Source: Gymnopus androsaceus JB14 (Eukaryota; Basidiomycota; Agaricomycetes; Agaricales; Omphalotaceae). Taken from it: a stretch of 64,000 nucleotides of DNA. Location: assembly GCA_009733575.1 (NCBI GenBank), contig ML769601.1:1-64000 (forward strand), written 5' to 3'. This document shows, piece after piece, positions 10,749 to 21,627 of this stretch. The notes under the pieces are model-generated. The model saw nothing but the letters and a program-made list of their open reading frames with translations, was not told where the DNA came from and searched no databases. The first letter of the stretch is position 1. Every line of letters starts with the position of its first letter. Position numbers and translations under genes: made by a program.

Positions 10749-12826
10749 ATGACTTCAAATATGCAAAATGGCACTGCTGATGCAGCAGCAGAAGCCTCCA
10801 ACATCCCAGCTCTCGTTGGAATCAATTTCGGAAATTCCTTTGCATCGATTGCCGTTTTCACAAAGGTTTTTTTGATTTCCCAAAATGCGGTCGATCTAAG
10901 GCTGAATTCTCCGATTATTATAGGATGGACTTGCGGAATGTATCGCAAATGAAGACGGAGAACGGCAGATAGCTTGCGCTTTATCATTCTTTGGTGAAGA
11001 AATGGTTAGATCGTTCGTTGAGCCTGAAGGAAGCAGATGAATTTATCTATCGTTCTATCTGCAGTACATCGGAAGCCCAGCAAAGGCACAGCTCGTAAAA
11101 AACGCCAAAAACACCATCGTAGGTTTCCGCAATCTTTTGGGTAAAAAGTACGTCTTTTCTGCTTTTGTACCAACTACTGAACGCTAATGATTTGCTTGGT
11201 AGATTTTCGGATATTCCCCAATCGCAATCAACGACCTCTGCCCCAGTCATTCAACATCCAGAGCTATCAGATGAGCCTGCATACAAAGTTGAAATCCTCC
11301 AACCAGCTCCAGCACCTCTGCCAAAAAGCACCTCCGGTACTCCGGCCGCGTCATCTGCACCTACTCCTCGCTCCGAACCCATCCCTGCTGAGCGCATCCT
11401 CACAGTTTCCGAGGTAACCACAATATTCCTCAAATCTCTTCTGCAATCCGCCGAAGACTTTTTGGGAAAGAAAGTCCAGGGTGCTGTAATCACGGTGCCC
11501 TCGATTTTCACCGATGCTCAAAAAGACGCGCTCGAAAAAGCCGCTGCCGATGCGGGCATCGTTGTATATCAATTATTAGAAGAACCCGCGGCTGTGGCTG
11601 CAACCACTACTACGGAGGCCTGGAGCCCGACACTTGCTGTCGATCGTACACAGCTCGTTGTTGATGTCGGTTCTTCCTCTCTCTCCCTCTCCCTTCTCGC
11701 TCTCCGTGACGGTTTAGCCCACATCCTCGCCTCTTCCTCCTCAGCTGGCATCGGCGGTGACGCTATCGACTCGAAACTCACCACCTTTTTCGCCAACGAA
11801 TTCACCAAAAAGACCAAAACCCCATTGACGGTCTGCTCCGAAAAACCATCTATTGCTGATGCCCGTGCCGAAGCCAAGCTTCGCCTTGCCGTTGAGCACA
11901 CCAAGCGGACTATCAGTGCTTCGCCTGGTGCTGCTACATGTTCCGTCGAGTCGCTCAAGGACGGCGTGGACTTTACCAGCTCCATCAATCGTCTTCGATT
12001 TGACATGCTCGTCCGCCCAATATATGACTCTATCGCTCGATCTGTCGCTGATCTCCTCGATTCAGCCAAGGTCGACCCACATCACGTCGACGAAATTGTG
12101 TATGTCGGCGGTACGACGTGTTTACCTGGCCTCGACGAGCACCTGTGTCTCACCGCTGGGTTCAACGAGGATATCAACACACCATTCAGCATGGGTACCG
12201 TTATCGGTGGAGGAATCGGCGACCCTACCACGGTCCTTGCTCGTGGGTGTGCGTTGCAAGCTGCTTTGATCGCTTCTTTAACAGAACAAGACGCGGAACT
12301 CAAAAAGGCCTTTGAGCGCAACTCTGAGCTAACAGAGGTGAAAACCACGTCGAAGATACTTGGCTTGGTGTTCCCTGACGAGTCTGGAAACGAGCTTGGA
12401 GGAACTTGGATTCCTCTTGTGCCTGCAGAGACGGTTCTCCCTGCTAGGCGAACAGCCACGTTTGACATTGGGCTTTCTGAACAGTCGAAGCGGTTTGCGT
12501 TTGAGTTGTGGGAGGTTTCGGAAGGGATCGAGTAGAGAAAGTTGTACCTCCCAAGGGAGAAGCGGTTGATGACGAGGAGGAAGAGGAGGAAGAGGAAGAA
12601 GTCGAGGTGAAGCACAAGACGCTTACGAAGGAGGCGTTAATAGGTGCTGCTGAAGCACAAGCAGCGTTGGGGATACAGGTGAAGGGGCCGTCCAAGGAAG
12701 CTGGAAAGTGGACAACGACTGTCGAGGCGACAATCATTGTAGAGGCTTCTGGTGCTGTAGACGTGTACGGTGAAGGAGATTGGCAAGGACGGAGCGGTGG
12801 CTACTGTCAAGGCTCCTGCACCTTGA
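10749..12826 (+). CDS. SSZ1: SSZ1-type Hsp70 of the ribosome-associated complex, with 3' frame breaks
   Basis: Ssz1 is the atypical Hsp70 that pairs with Zuo1 at the ribosome exit tunnel and helps nascent chains fold. Exons: 10749-10865, 10924-11004, 11065-11147, 11203 onward, with three introns of 55-60 bp. N-terminal PALVGINFGNSFASIAVF is the Ssz1-like phosphate loop region. Further on are NAKNTIVGFRNLLGKK, AVITVPSIFTDAQK, IVYVGGTTCLPGL and GDPTTVLARGCALQAALIAS. The frame stops at 12535 after WEVSEGIE, but the adjacent frame continues the family's C-terminus (RVEKVVPPKGEAVDDEEEE, then AALGIQVKG). After a second slip near 12775 it ends with GKDGAVATVKAPAP at 12826. These are two single-base breaks in a conserved gene, so either assembly indels or early decay. 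Fragments lie at 17490-17600 and 29702-30354. Confidence 0.85.
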
Positions 12827-12987
12827 TTGACTATACTCATTTGGTTTTTGCGATACATGTTATGCGTAGATATTCGTTTTAGATTAATATCTATGGCGTA
12901 CCAATAATTTGAAATTAACGCGCTACGCGATTCGGTAAACCAGTAGCCGAGAGCCGGTCGTTGCGCCACACTCTTTCTCGAGCCATC

Positions 12988-14247
12988 ATGGACGCTAGTA
13001 ACCTTGCTCAACAACATACCATGAGTAACCTCTCCTCAAAATGGATCAAAGTCTCTGAGCCCTTCCCACATGTCTTGCTCGTAGAGCTTTCTCGGTACGC
13101 GACTTTTATCCGGATGGTTCAAGTACCCGCGATTTACATGATCATGCACAGGAAACCAGTGAATGCCTTTTGCACAGAGTGGGTATTGGGATGTATTATG
13201 CTTTCTGAAACAATAACTCAACTTAAACACAGATTCTGGCAAGCTTACGGCGCCTTGTTCAATTCCATTTCAGAAGAAACCTCTGACGTGAGAGCTGTGG
13301 TACTCTCCTCCGCTTTCCCGGATATCTTCACCGCTGGATTAGACTGTGCGTACAAGTGGTACCTTTTCTAATGCCCAATACATACATACTCATTTCTATG
13401 CAGTGCTCGAAGCAGGAGATCTAGCCCAAACCACAGCTGACGCTGATTCCGTTCAGACTACCGACCCTGCTCGAGTAGCTTTAGACTTCCCAAAACTAAT
13501 CAAGCCCTTCCAAGAAGCTATTACCGCTCCAGAGAGATGTCTATTCCCTGTTATTGCGGCGATACATGGTATAGTTGTTGGTCTGGGCGTAGATATCGTG
13601 GCTGCGTGTGATATTCGATATGCTGCGTCGAATGCGAGGTTTACAATCAAGGTTCATTATATCGCTCTTCCTAGAGGGTATTTCGACTTGCTAACCGAAT
13701 GCGAATGTGATTAGGAATCGACATCGGCTTGGCAGCAGACATGGGAACTCTCGCCTACCTACCAAAGATAACTGGAAACATGAGTCTCGTTCGCGAGATG
13801 GCCTATACGGCGCAGTTTTTCCCAGCAACCAAGGCGGAGCAGATGGGTCTGGTGTCAAAGGTCGTTGACGGAGGGAGGAAAGAGGTTGTTGCTGCAGCAT
13901 TGGATCTAGCAAAGCTTATTGCGACGAAGAGCCCTGTGGCGGTTAGTGGGACAAAGAGGCTTATTTCACATGCTAGGGATCATTCGTACGTCTCTTCTTA
14001 ATGCGTTGTGGTACTGTGAACTGACCTTCGAGATAGTGTTGCAGAGAACCTGGAATATACATCTATCTGGAACTCTGCTATGCTCCAAACAAAGGTACGA
14101 GGGATACATTCCCTCGTTCAATGTAATATTAACGATGGATGTTATTTCTTTTAGGATATGATGGAAAGCTTGGTGGCGACCAAGACAAAACGACCCGCCA
14201 ATTTTTTACCGCTAAACTACAAATTCGGACTCAAGTCCAAGCTTTGA
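12988..14247 (+). CDS. ECH1: Delta(3,5)-delta(2,4)-dienoyl-CoA isomerase, peroxisomal (ECH1-like)
   Basis: Crotonase-fold enzyme that isomerises dienoyl-CoA in beta-oxidation of unsaturated fatty acids. Exons: 12988-13094 (an alternative ATG at 13021 gives MSNLSSKWIKV), 13152-13178, 13233-13345, 13404-13651, then from 13715 through two more introns to 14247. Conserved blocks: FTAGLDLLEAGD, PVIAAIHG, GVDIVAACDIRYAASNARF, IDIGLAADMGTLAYLPK, KSPVAVSGTKR and HSVAENLEY. The C-terminus KSKL gives a PTS1 signal for peroxisomal import. One base is missing at the start of exon 5: GAATCGAC here, GAAATCGAC in the copy at ~33087. That hits the codon for the catalytic Glu of the K-E-(I/V)-D motif. The rest is open and conserved. 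It is convergent with the RMP gene at 15415-16853. Confidence 0.85.
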
Positions 14248-14329
14248 TTCGAATTACAGTGAATTTTTTTTTGGACCATCTACATCGCGTATTGGTCTGC
14301 ACTGTAATATCTATGTCGCTTTCGTTCAG

Positions 14330-14770
14330 TCGAGGGTAAATAACTACTTGGCATACTCGGTCGGTGATGGTGAGCTCTTTGTGTGACTGACAGAGGCCTG
14401 TAATCTCGTTTTCAAGTTTCCACGGGGGTTTTTTTGGACTCTGATATTCCGTGTGCACAAGCAAGGCTAAGTATGACAGTGTATGTATCGTGAGGTTTCC
14501 GCGGGTCTTATTGGAGTTATTCGACGAAGAGGATACTCTCATCTCAGTCAGAGGCGCATTGAAAATCCTAACTAAGTTATACGAGACTAAGTACGTGTGT
14601 CCTACATTCTATTAGAGAAATGACTCAGGACTGTGTTTGGAAGCGTATACAGGAAGAAGAGTTGATTGCAACAGGTTATAGATACTATGATAGATCATGA
14701 AACCGAGTAAATAGTAATCGAGCATTGGGCGGTCTACATAGTTATTTAGCTAGTCCAAGTCATGTTCCAT
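14330..14770. repeat. ECH1 3' flank shared with the F-box-bearing repeats
   Basis: The ordered words CCTGTAATCTCGTTTTCAAG, CTGATATTCCGTG, GAAGAGGATACTCT, GTAATCGAGCATTGGGC and GAGCTAGTCCAAGTC-like recur at 21.7-23.1 kb and 24.95-26.35 kb. Here the ~1 kb in between (22.0-22.95 kb there) is absent. This ties the F-box repeats to the same duplicated block as ECH1. Confidence 0.6.
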
Positions 14771-14799
14771 GAATAACGATAAATGCACATATCTTGTTA

Positions 14800-15501
14800 C
14801 GCCTTGAATGGGGAACTCAGATGTGATGAGACGAGACTGGGCGAGCAGATTCCAATAATCTTTATTGATAGACCTTTGATAAACCTTTGAGAGTCTGTGA
14901 AATCTGCGAAATCCGTGTTGTTCCATCCCACTCGTCAGATTGACACCACAATGGGTCAGGTCAGACTCAAGATGGCTGGATCATTCAAAGGGTCTCTACT
15001 TATAAGAATCTTGTCACGGAATTGAAATCTGACTAGTCGCTGAACCATGATGAACTCTTTCATTGGGTACAAGATTTAGATATCAATCAATGAGTTTTAC
15101 AATCACCCCAACACATAATCAATTTTGGCAGAGACCAAGCAGCGAAAGGGGAGAAAGAGAGCAAGAAAGGAGAAAACCAACGACGAGATGCATAAAGGAC
15201 AAGTTTGAAGACAAGATAGGTAGCTTCAACATTTTACACATGGAGACATAGAAGCGCAAGGACAGATACTGGTACATAGAGAGCAAACGGAAAAGCAAAC
15301 GAGTACAAGAGCAAGAAAGTAAAAGTGAAAAGGACAGGCCAGACCGTGACGTGAACTTTCAACAGTCCAATCAAGCGCATTCAGTTGGGATGTCGTACAG
15401 TGCGTATCGACGCGTTATAAACCAGCTCTAAGCAAGCTCCCATCAATCCACGTTAGTCGGTGAAGGGACGACAAGTAACGTACTGTTCTACTTTCACACT
15501 T
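14800..15501 (-). repeat. Inverted-repeat arm (partner 17655-18350)
   Basis: The 3' end and downstream flank of RMP-C recur as the reverse complement at 17655-18350, for example GGATTGATGGGAGCTTGCTT and GTGTCAATCTGACGAGT. Together the arms enclose RMP-C in a large palindrome-like structure. Confidence 0.8.
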
Positions 15502-16853
15502 TACCGGAAGATAAGTCTTACCCCACCATCGGTAAGGGATTGCTATGCCTACCACAAGAGCAAAGATCAGCGGAGGTTTCGGAGGGACATTACTACTCAC
15601 AAAGATGATACCATTCTTCATCTGGTCCGAAATCCGTCACCTCACTCTCGAATCGCTGAAGGAACATTCAAATCAGAACCGCATTAATGGGAGACCCAAA
15701 AATTACCTGGAGCCCAGAACCAACACATCCCTATAACCATTCAAAAATCAGTGGAGTCAAAGGAAAGAGCCATAGTAAGGCTACTCACAAGGCGTTCCAT
15801 ACTCATCAAAGTAGGCCGACAATCTGAATGCTCGAGATACCAAGTCCCAACCATCCGATCTTCATCCCAACCACAAGAATCTGGCTGACGGAATGTACTG
15901 ATACCAAAAGCCTGATAAACTCGACTCAGAAGACCAGTAACCCCGGAAATCCGTAAAGGTGCTTCGAAACAAGTCTTCAACGGATCCATCTCGTGGGGTA
16001 TCTTATCGAGAACTGCAGTGTACGTCTTTTGGTCGTAGGTATAGCACGAGTGAGGGGTTACCCTTGCCCACTGGGGTGCGCAGGAAATGTCTTGAACGTT
16101 CCAATATCCTTTGAGTACCAAAGTTCCATCATCTTGTCGCGCCAACTCACATACGGGATACGAAATTTTCTGCTGGATGATTGCAGGAGTAGCTTTGCAC
16201 GAAGCTAGTGTATCCAGTCCCGGCGGTACGTGTAAATCTGCCTGATATGTACGCACTCCATACGAAGAGCAATTGGAGCTGATGGCGGACCATACAGGAA
16301 CACAATCACTTTGATCCAAATCGACTACCCATCGGCCTTGAACCGTAGTTGTAGAATTGAGAGCTGGTGCAACTGTGCATATGGGGGAAGTCGAGACTGC
16401 TTTTCCGTGAACAAAGAAGCTAGTCTTCATACAAGCTTCTATGTTGTCCCAATCTTCCGGTACGTTAGAGAGTGTAGCTGTGTACTGGCGAGCACCAATG
16501 GCAGAACACATCGAATCAGGAGTGATGTCGACCCAGAACGATGTGAGTTCACTTTTCCAGGGGAAGAAGATGATGAACAGCAGGACCGTGATAAACAGCA
16601 GGACTGAAATGATAATCAGGACCGCAATGGCAAGAAGCTTTGGGTCTTTCAGTACCCATTTGCCGGAGCTACGGTTGGACCTGATTAGCTTCGTTGACAG
16701 CAAAGGATTACGCTCGCCAGCCTCTCTAAACCGCACACTACTCCTTGAAGGTGGTGTTGCGGAAACAGCACCGGCCAAGAATCCGGAAGAGCTGGATTGG
16801 CGAGGGGAGTAGCTGGGCGGTGGATCGGGGCTGAATAGAGGATGGTAAGCAGG
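15415..16853 (-). CDS. RMP-C: single-pass Cys-rich repeat membrane protein, one-repeat paralogue, initiator ATG missing
   Basis: Third paralogue of the RMP family (see RMP-A). The order is a Ser/Arg-rich N-terminal tail, a transmembrane helix (LLAIAVLIIISVLLFITVLL region), domain 1 (SFWVDITPDSMCSAIGARQY), one central ~75-residue repeat, the CAPQWARVTPHSC domain, then a C-terminal domain from small exons. Exons on minus: 16853-15789, 15730-15707, 15655-15601, 15548-15415. These restore CVGSGLQRFESEVTDFG and IAIPYRWWGKTYLP. The position matching the ATG of the other copies reads CCT (16853-16851), and an in-frame TGA lies just upstream, so either an unseen 5' exon supplies the start or the copy is dead. 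It is convergent with ECH1. Confidence 0.7.
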
Positions 16854-16925
16854 TGAAATTCATACGGGATTCGAAGACATTACTGAAGCATCACTCGATG
16901 AAGAAAGCAGGTTCCTGCGGTGTAC

Positions 16926-16931
16926 CACGTG
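16926..16931. promoter_or_regulatory. CACGTG palindrome upstream of RMP-C
   Basis: The E-box-type palindrome lies in GTACCACGTGGATA, ~70 bp upstream of the RMP-C reading frame. The same words occur ~75 bp upstream of the RMP-B ATG (36480-36485). RMP-A has the mutated form CCACGTCGTAC. Binding by a bHLH factor is inference. Confidence 0.35.
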
Positions 16932-17489
16932 GATAAAACACGTACCTGCTTAGTTAATAAGAAACCTAACCCTATATTTCCGTGCGCCTAGGTGCGCCTC
17001 CGTTACTCAATTCAGCGCAACGTGATACCCATTTTCTTGAAAGTTTACAACAATGCTCTTGCCCTTGAGGTGAGATGGAGCTCTCTCTAGATCCCTGCCA
17101 TCCATAAGTACGTTCTTGCTCTGCGTGTTGTGCCCTCGTCATCAAGACCTAAGGCGCCGAAGGAGTGTACTGGGTGCCGCATGCTGTGCTGAGCTCGAGG
17201 GAATATCTGGGGTGGTATGAAATCTCCTTTAGGTGACTCGTGAGTGTTACCACTTTAATCGTTCATGTATATGTTGATCCTGACCTTTTTTCATCAGCCC
17301 GCTGAACTTTCAATGGCCATAGACAGTTCGTTCATCTCGCTGCGACTCGCGATCAACATGTTTCTCTTAGAACCAGTACCTCGCAGTGGAGGTTGCGCGA
17401 CACGGTTCCTTTGGCACACAACATTACTCCCATATTATCAGACGACCCATCCGCGTGTTTCGTTGCCCATACCATCCCCGCGCTTGATA
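16932..17489. other. Spacer between RMP-C and the SSZ1 fragment
   Basis: No gene recognised. Short frames exist and one potential intron (GTGAGATGG...CATCAAG, ~17070-17143), but no family resemblance was seen. Confidence 0.35.
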
Positions 17490-17600
17490 GAAGGAAGCAG
17501 ATGAGTTTATCTACCGTCCAATCTGCAGTACATTGGAAGCCCAGCAAGGGTCTAGCTCGTAAAAACGCCAAAAACACCATCGTAGGTTTCCGCAATCTTA
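17490..17600 (+). pseudogene. SSZ1 fragment: end of intron 2 plus exon 3
   Basis: Matches 11028-11135 of SSZ1: GAAGGAAGCAGATGA in the intron, CTGCAG acceptor, then exon 3 with AACGCCAAAAACACCATCGT. It carries small deletions and ends abruptly at CGCAATCTT. It is fused by chance into a longer open frame that runs into the RMP 3' fragment. That frame is not a gene. Confidence 0.85.
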
Positions 17601-17654
17601 ATCCGACACTCCCGACGATGAACTCTCCGACTCCGACGACAAGGAAGCCACAGT

Positions 17655-18350
17655 GTGAAAGTAGAACAGTACGTTACTTGTCGTCCCTTCACCGACTAAC
17701 GTGGATTGATGGGAGCTTGCTTAGAGCTGGTTTATAACGCGTCGATACGCACTGTACGACATCCCAACTGAATGCGCTTGATTGGACTGTTGAAAGTTCA
17801 CGTCTGGCCTGTCCTTTTCACTTTTACTTTCTTGCTCTTGTACTCGTTTGCTTTTCCGTTTGCTCTCTATGTACCAGTATCTGTCCTTGTGCTTCTATGT
17901 CTCCATGTGTTAAATGTTGAAGCTAGCTGTCTTGTCTTTAAACTTGTCCTTTGTGCATCTCGTCGCTGCCTTTCTCCTTTCTTGCTCTCTTTCTCCCTTT
18001 TTGCTGCTTGGTCTCGATTATGTGCTGGGATGATTGTAAACCTCATTGATTGATATCTAAATCTTGTACTCCCGAGTCCCAGTGAAAGCATTCAGCGTGG
18101 TTCAGCGACTAGTCAGATTTCAATTCCAATTTCCGTGACGAAATTCTTATGAGTAGACCCTTTGAACGATTCAGCCATCTCGAGTCTGATCTGACCCGAT
18201 TGTGGTGTCAATCTGACGAGTAGGATGGAACAACACGGATTTCGCAGATTTCGCAGACTCTCAAAGGTTTATTGAAGGTCTATCAATAAAGATTATTGGA
18301 ATCTGCTCGCTCGGTCTCGTCTCATCACATCTGAGTCCCCCCCCCTTCAA
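17655..18350 (+). repeat. RMP 3'-end fragment; inverted partner of 14800-15501
   Basis: Starts within the last RMP exon (TGTGAAAGTAGAACAGTACG, encoding the CESRTVRYLSS tail) and continues through the downstream flank to just before the RMP-A promoter. No upstream RMP exons are attached. Confidence 0.8.
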
Positions 18351-18519
18351 GGCGTAAAAAGATATGTGCATTTATCATCATTCATGGAACACAGCTTAGA
18401 CTAGAAAATGGCAATCGAAATCGAATTTCCGAAATCAAAGGCGTCACACGCTGACACTACGTTATCCACGTCGTACACCACAGCTTGCTTTCTTCCTTGC
18501 TTTCTTCACCGTTGCAGTG

Positions 18520-20621
18520 ATGACTTACCATCCTATATGCAAACCCATTCCACCGTCTAGCTACCCTCGCAGATCCAGCTCTTCCAGATCCTTGACCGGT
18601 GCTGTTTCCACAACAGCGCCTTCAAGGAGTAGTAGTGTGCAGTCTAGAGAGGCTGGAGAGCGTAGCCCTTTACTGTCCAAGCAGCTACCCGAGTCCAATC
18701 GTAGCTTCGATAGATGGGTACCGAAAGACCCGAACGTTCTTGTCTTTGCAGTCCTGTTTATCGTTGCGGTCCTAGTGCTGTTTATCTTTGCGGTCCTGCG
18801 GCTGTTCATCACCCCCTTCCAGTCACCACCAATCACGAAAAGTAAACTCACATCGTTCTGGGTCGACATCACTCCTGATCCGATGTGTTCCACCATTGGT
18901 GCTCGCCAGTACACAGCTACGCTCTCTAACGTGCCGGAAGACTGGGACAACGTAGAAGCTTGCATGAAGACTAGGTTCTATGTTCACGGAAAAGTAGTCT
19001 CGACTTCCCCCATATGCACGGTTGCATCAGCTCTTAATTCTACGACTATTGTTCAAGGCCGATGGACAATCGATTTCGACCAAAGCGATTGTGTTCCTGT
19101 ATGGTCCGCCATCAGCTCCAATTGCTCTTCGTATGGAGTGCGTACATATCAGGCAGATTTACACGTACCTCCGGGACTGGATACATCGTCTTCGTGCAAA
19201 GCTACTCCTGCGATCATCCAGGAGAGAAAATTGTATCCCGAGTGCGAATTGGCGCGACAGGATGATGGAAGTTTTGTAGCCAAAGGCCATTGGAACTTCT
19301 TTGATCAAAGTGAATGTGTTCCTGTATGGTCCGCTATCAGCTCCCATTGCTCTTCGTATGGAGTGCGTACATATCAGGCAGATTTACATGTACCGCCGGG
19401 ACTGGATGCACTATCTTCATGCAAAGCTACTCCTGCGATTATCCAGGAGAAGAAATTGTATCCCGAGTGTGAATTGGCGCGACAGGATGATGGAACTTTT
19501 GTAGCCAAAGGCCATTGGAACTTTTTTGATCAAAGTGATTGTGTTCCTGTATGGTCCGCTATCAGCTCCCATTGCTCTTCGTATGGAGTGCGTACATATC
19601 AGGCAGATTTACATGTACCGCCGGGACTGGATGCACTATCTTCGTGCAAAGCTACTCCTGCGATTATCCAGGAGAAGAAATTGTATCCCGAGTGCAAATT
19701 GGCGCAACAGGATGATGGAACTTTTGTAGCCAAAGGCCATTGGAACTTTTTTGATCAAAGTGAATGTGTTCCTGTATGGTCTGCTATCAGCTCCCATTGC
19801 TCTTCGTATGGAGTGCGTACATATCAGGCAGATTTGCATGTACCGCCAGGACTGGATACGCTATCTTCATGCAAAGCTACTCCTGCAATCATCCAGGGGA
19901 AAAGTTTGCATCCCAAGTGTGAGTTGACGCAACAGGATGATGGAACTTTGGTAGCCAAAGGACATTGGAACATTTCAGATACTTCCTGTGCACCCCAATG
20001 GGTAAGGGTAACTCCTCACTCATGCTATACCTATGATCAAAAGAGGTACACTGCAGTTCTTGATAAGATACCCCATGAGATGGATCCATTGAAGACTTGT
20101 TTTGAAGCACCTTTGCAGTTTTTCAGGGACATCAGTCCTCTGAGTCGAGTTTATCGGGCTTTCAGTATCAATACATTCCACAAGCCAGATTCTTGTGGTT
20201 GGGATGAAGATCAGATGGTTGGGACTTGGTATCTCGAACATTCAGATTGTCGGCCTACTTTGATCAGTATGCAACACTATGTAAGTAGCCTTGCTACTGC
20301 TCTTTCCTTTGATTGGGCTGATCTTTGAATGGTTATAGGGATGTGTTGGCTCTGGGCTCCAGGTGATTTTTGGGTTTCCTCATAATACAGTTCTTATTTG
20401 AATGTTCCTTCAGCGGTTCGAAAGTGAGGTGGCGGATTTCGGGCCACATGAAGATTGGTATCATCTTTGTGAGTAGCAATGTCTTTTCAAAGTCTCCGCT
20501 GATCTCTGCTTTTCTGGTAGGCATAGCAATCCCTTACCAGTGGCAGGGTAAGACTTATCTTCCGTTAAAGTGTGAAAGTAGAGAAGTACGTTATCTGTTG
20601 TCCCTTCACCGACTGACATGA
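18520..20621 (+). CDS. RMP-A: single-pass membrane protein with four 75-residue Cys-rich tandem repeats
   Basis: ATG at 18520. Exons 18520-20280, 20339-20362, 20414-20468, 20521-20621, giving 646 residues. Stopping in exon 1 read-through gives a shorter product. A Ser/Arg-rich cytosolic tail (1-65) is followed by one hydrophobic helix (~72-98) and a Cys-rich ectodomain. Domain 1 has WVDITPDPMCSTIGARQY and ACMKT. Four near-identical 225 bp repeats follow, each with CVPVWSAIS, CSSYGVRTYQADLHVPPGLD, CKATPAII and YPECEL, ending GHW. Then comes a CAPQWVRVTPHSC domain. The small exons add a last module, GCVGSGLQRFESEVADFGPH and CIAIPYQWQGKTYLP. The pattern C...G.R.Y.A.L...C.xTP..I.G..P..C..G.W recalls Agaricomycete proteins of unknown function. 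The topology suggests a type II surface protein. Function unknown. Confidence 0.8.
19081..19980 (+). repeat. Four tandem 225 bp coding repeats in RMP-A
   Basis: Units start at 19081, 19306, 19531 and 19756 (each CAAAG-GA-TGTGTTCCTGTA). RMP-C has one such unit, so the array arose by unit duplication. Units 2 and 3 are closest to each other. Confidence 0.92.
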
Positions 20622-21329
20622 ATTAATGGGAACTTGCTTAGAGCTGGGGTAAAACGCGTCGATATGTACTGTACAACATCCCAACTGATCAATGCGCTTG
20701 ATTGGACTGTTGAAAGTCGGCGTCTGGCCTGTCCTTTTTACTTTTACTTTCTTGCTCGTTTGCTTTGTCGTTTGCTCTCTGTGTACCAGTATCTGTCCTT
20801 GTGCTTCTACATCTCCATTTGTAAAATGTTGAAGCTACCTATCTTGTCTTTAAAATTGTCTTTTGTGCATCTCGTTGTTGCTTTTCTCCTTTCTTGCTCT
20901 CTTTCTCCCTTTTTCTGCTTGGTCTCTGCCAAAGTCGATTATGTGCTGGGATGATTGTAAAACCCATTGATATCTAAACCTTGTACCCTCAATGAAAGAG
21001 TTCAGCGTGGTTCAACTACTAGTCCGATTTCAATTCTGTCACGAGAGAGACCCTTTGAACGATTCAGCCATCTTGAGTCTGACCTGACCCGATTGTGGTG
21101 TCAATCTCATGAGTAGGCTGGAATAACACGGATTTCGCAGATTTCGCAGAGACTCTCAAAGGTTTATTGAAGGTCTATCGATAAAGATTATTGGAATCCA
21201 CTCGGAAGATGGGTTAGTAGTTATTTACCCTCGATTGAACGAAAGCGATATAGAAAGCCTGACAACAAGTTACAATGCAGACCAACACGCGATGTAGATG
21301 GTCCAAAAAAAATCACTAAATTCGAATCA

Positions 21330-21455
21330 GAGCTTGGACTTGAGTCCGAATTTATAATTTAGCGGTAAAAAATTGGCGGGTCGTTTCGCCTTGGTCGCAA
21401 CCAAGCTTTCCATCATATCCTAGAGGAAACAACGATCATCGTTAATATTACATTG
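21330..21455 (-). pseudogene. ECH1 3'-end fragment, minus strand
   Basis: The reverse complement reads the ECH1 last exon from GATATGATGGAAAGCTTGGTTGCGACC through the PTS1 region, plus part of the preceding intron. It is convergent with RMP-A, as ECH1 is with RMP-C. Confidence 0.85.
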
Positions 21456-21472
21456 AACGGGGGAATGTACTG

Positions 21473-21627
21473 TACGAGGGGTACATTCTTCCGTCTAATG
21501 TACTATTCATGATGGGCCTTACTTGCTCTCGCAGGATATGATGGAAAGCTTAGTAGCGACCAAGGCGAAACGACCCGCGAATTTTTTACCGCTAAATTAC
21601 AAAGTTGGACTCAAGTCCAAGCTTTGA
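21473..21627 (+). pseudogene. ECH1 3'-end fragment, plus strand
   Basis: Carries the ECH1 last intron and last exon, ending AAGTCCAAGCTTTGA (KSKL stop). It lies head-to-head with the fragment at 21330-21455, with only ~17 bp between. It begins direct repeat unit 1. Confidence 0.85.

Larger units (their letters stand above)
18440..21425 (+). repeat. Large inverted duplication, arm 1 (partner ~33525-36500)
   Basis: RMP-A with ~80 bp upstream and its 3' flank down to the inverted ECH1 tail is the reverse complement of RMP-B with its flank and the ECH1 copy-2 tail, at high identity. The arms are about 12 kb apart. Confidence 0.85.

Noticed and set aside
10725..10952. 75-codon frame starting MSNSPSLL around SSZ1 exon 1
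   Set aside because: It reads through SSZ1 intron 1. The true exon 1 ends at 10865 at a GT donor, and exon 2 continues the family sequence.
12508..12882. 124-codon acidic protein as a separate gene downstream of SSZ1
   Set aside because: It is the C-terminal continuation of SSZ1 in a shifted frame (EKVVPPKGE, GIQVKG), not an independent gene.
19081..19980. 225 bp repeats as a satellite or minisatellite
   Set aside because: They are in frame, codon-conserving and part of an open reading frame in two gene copies, so they are coding repeats.
20281..20328. Last 16 codons of the uninterrupted RMP-A frame as the protein C-terminus
   Set aside because: They read through a GTAAGT...TTATAG intron. 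Splicing gives a conserved further module in all three paralogues.
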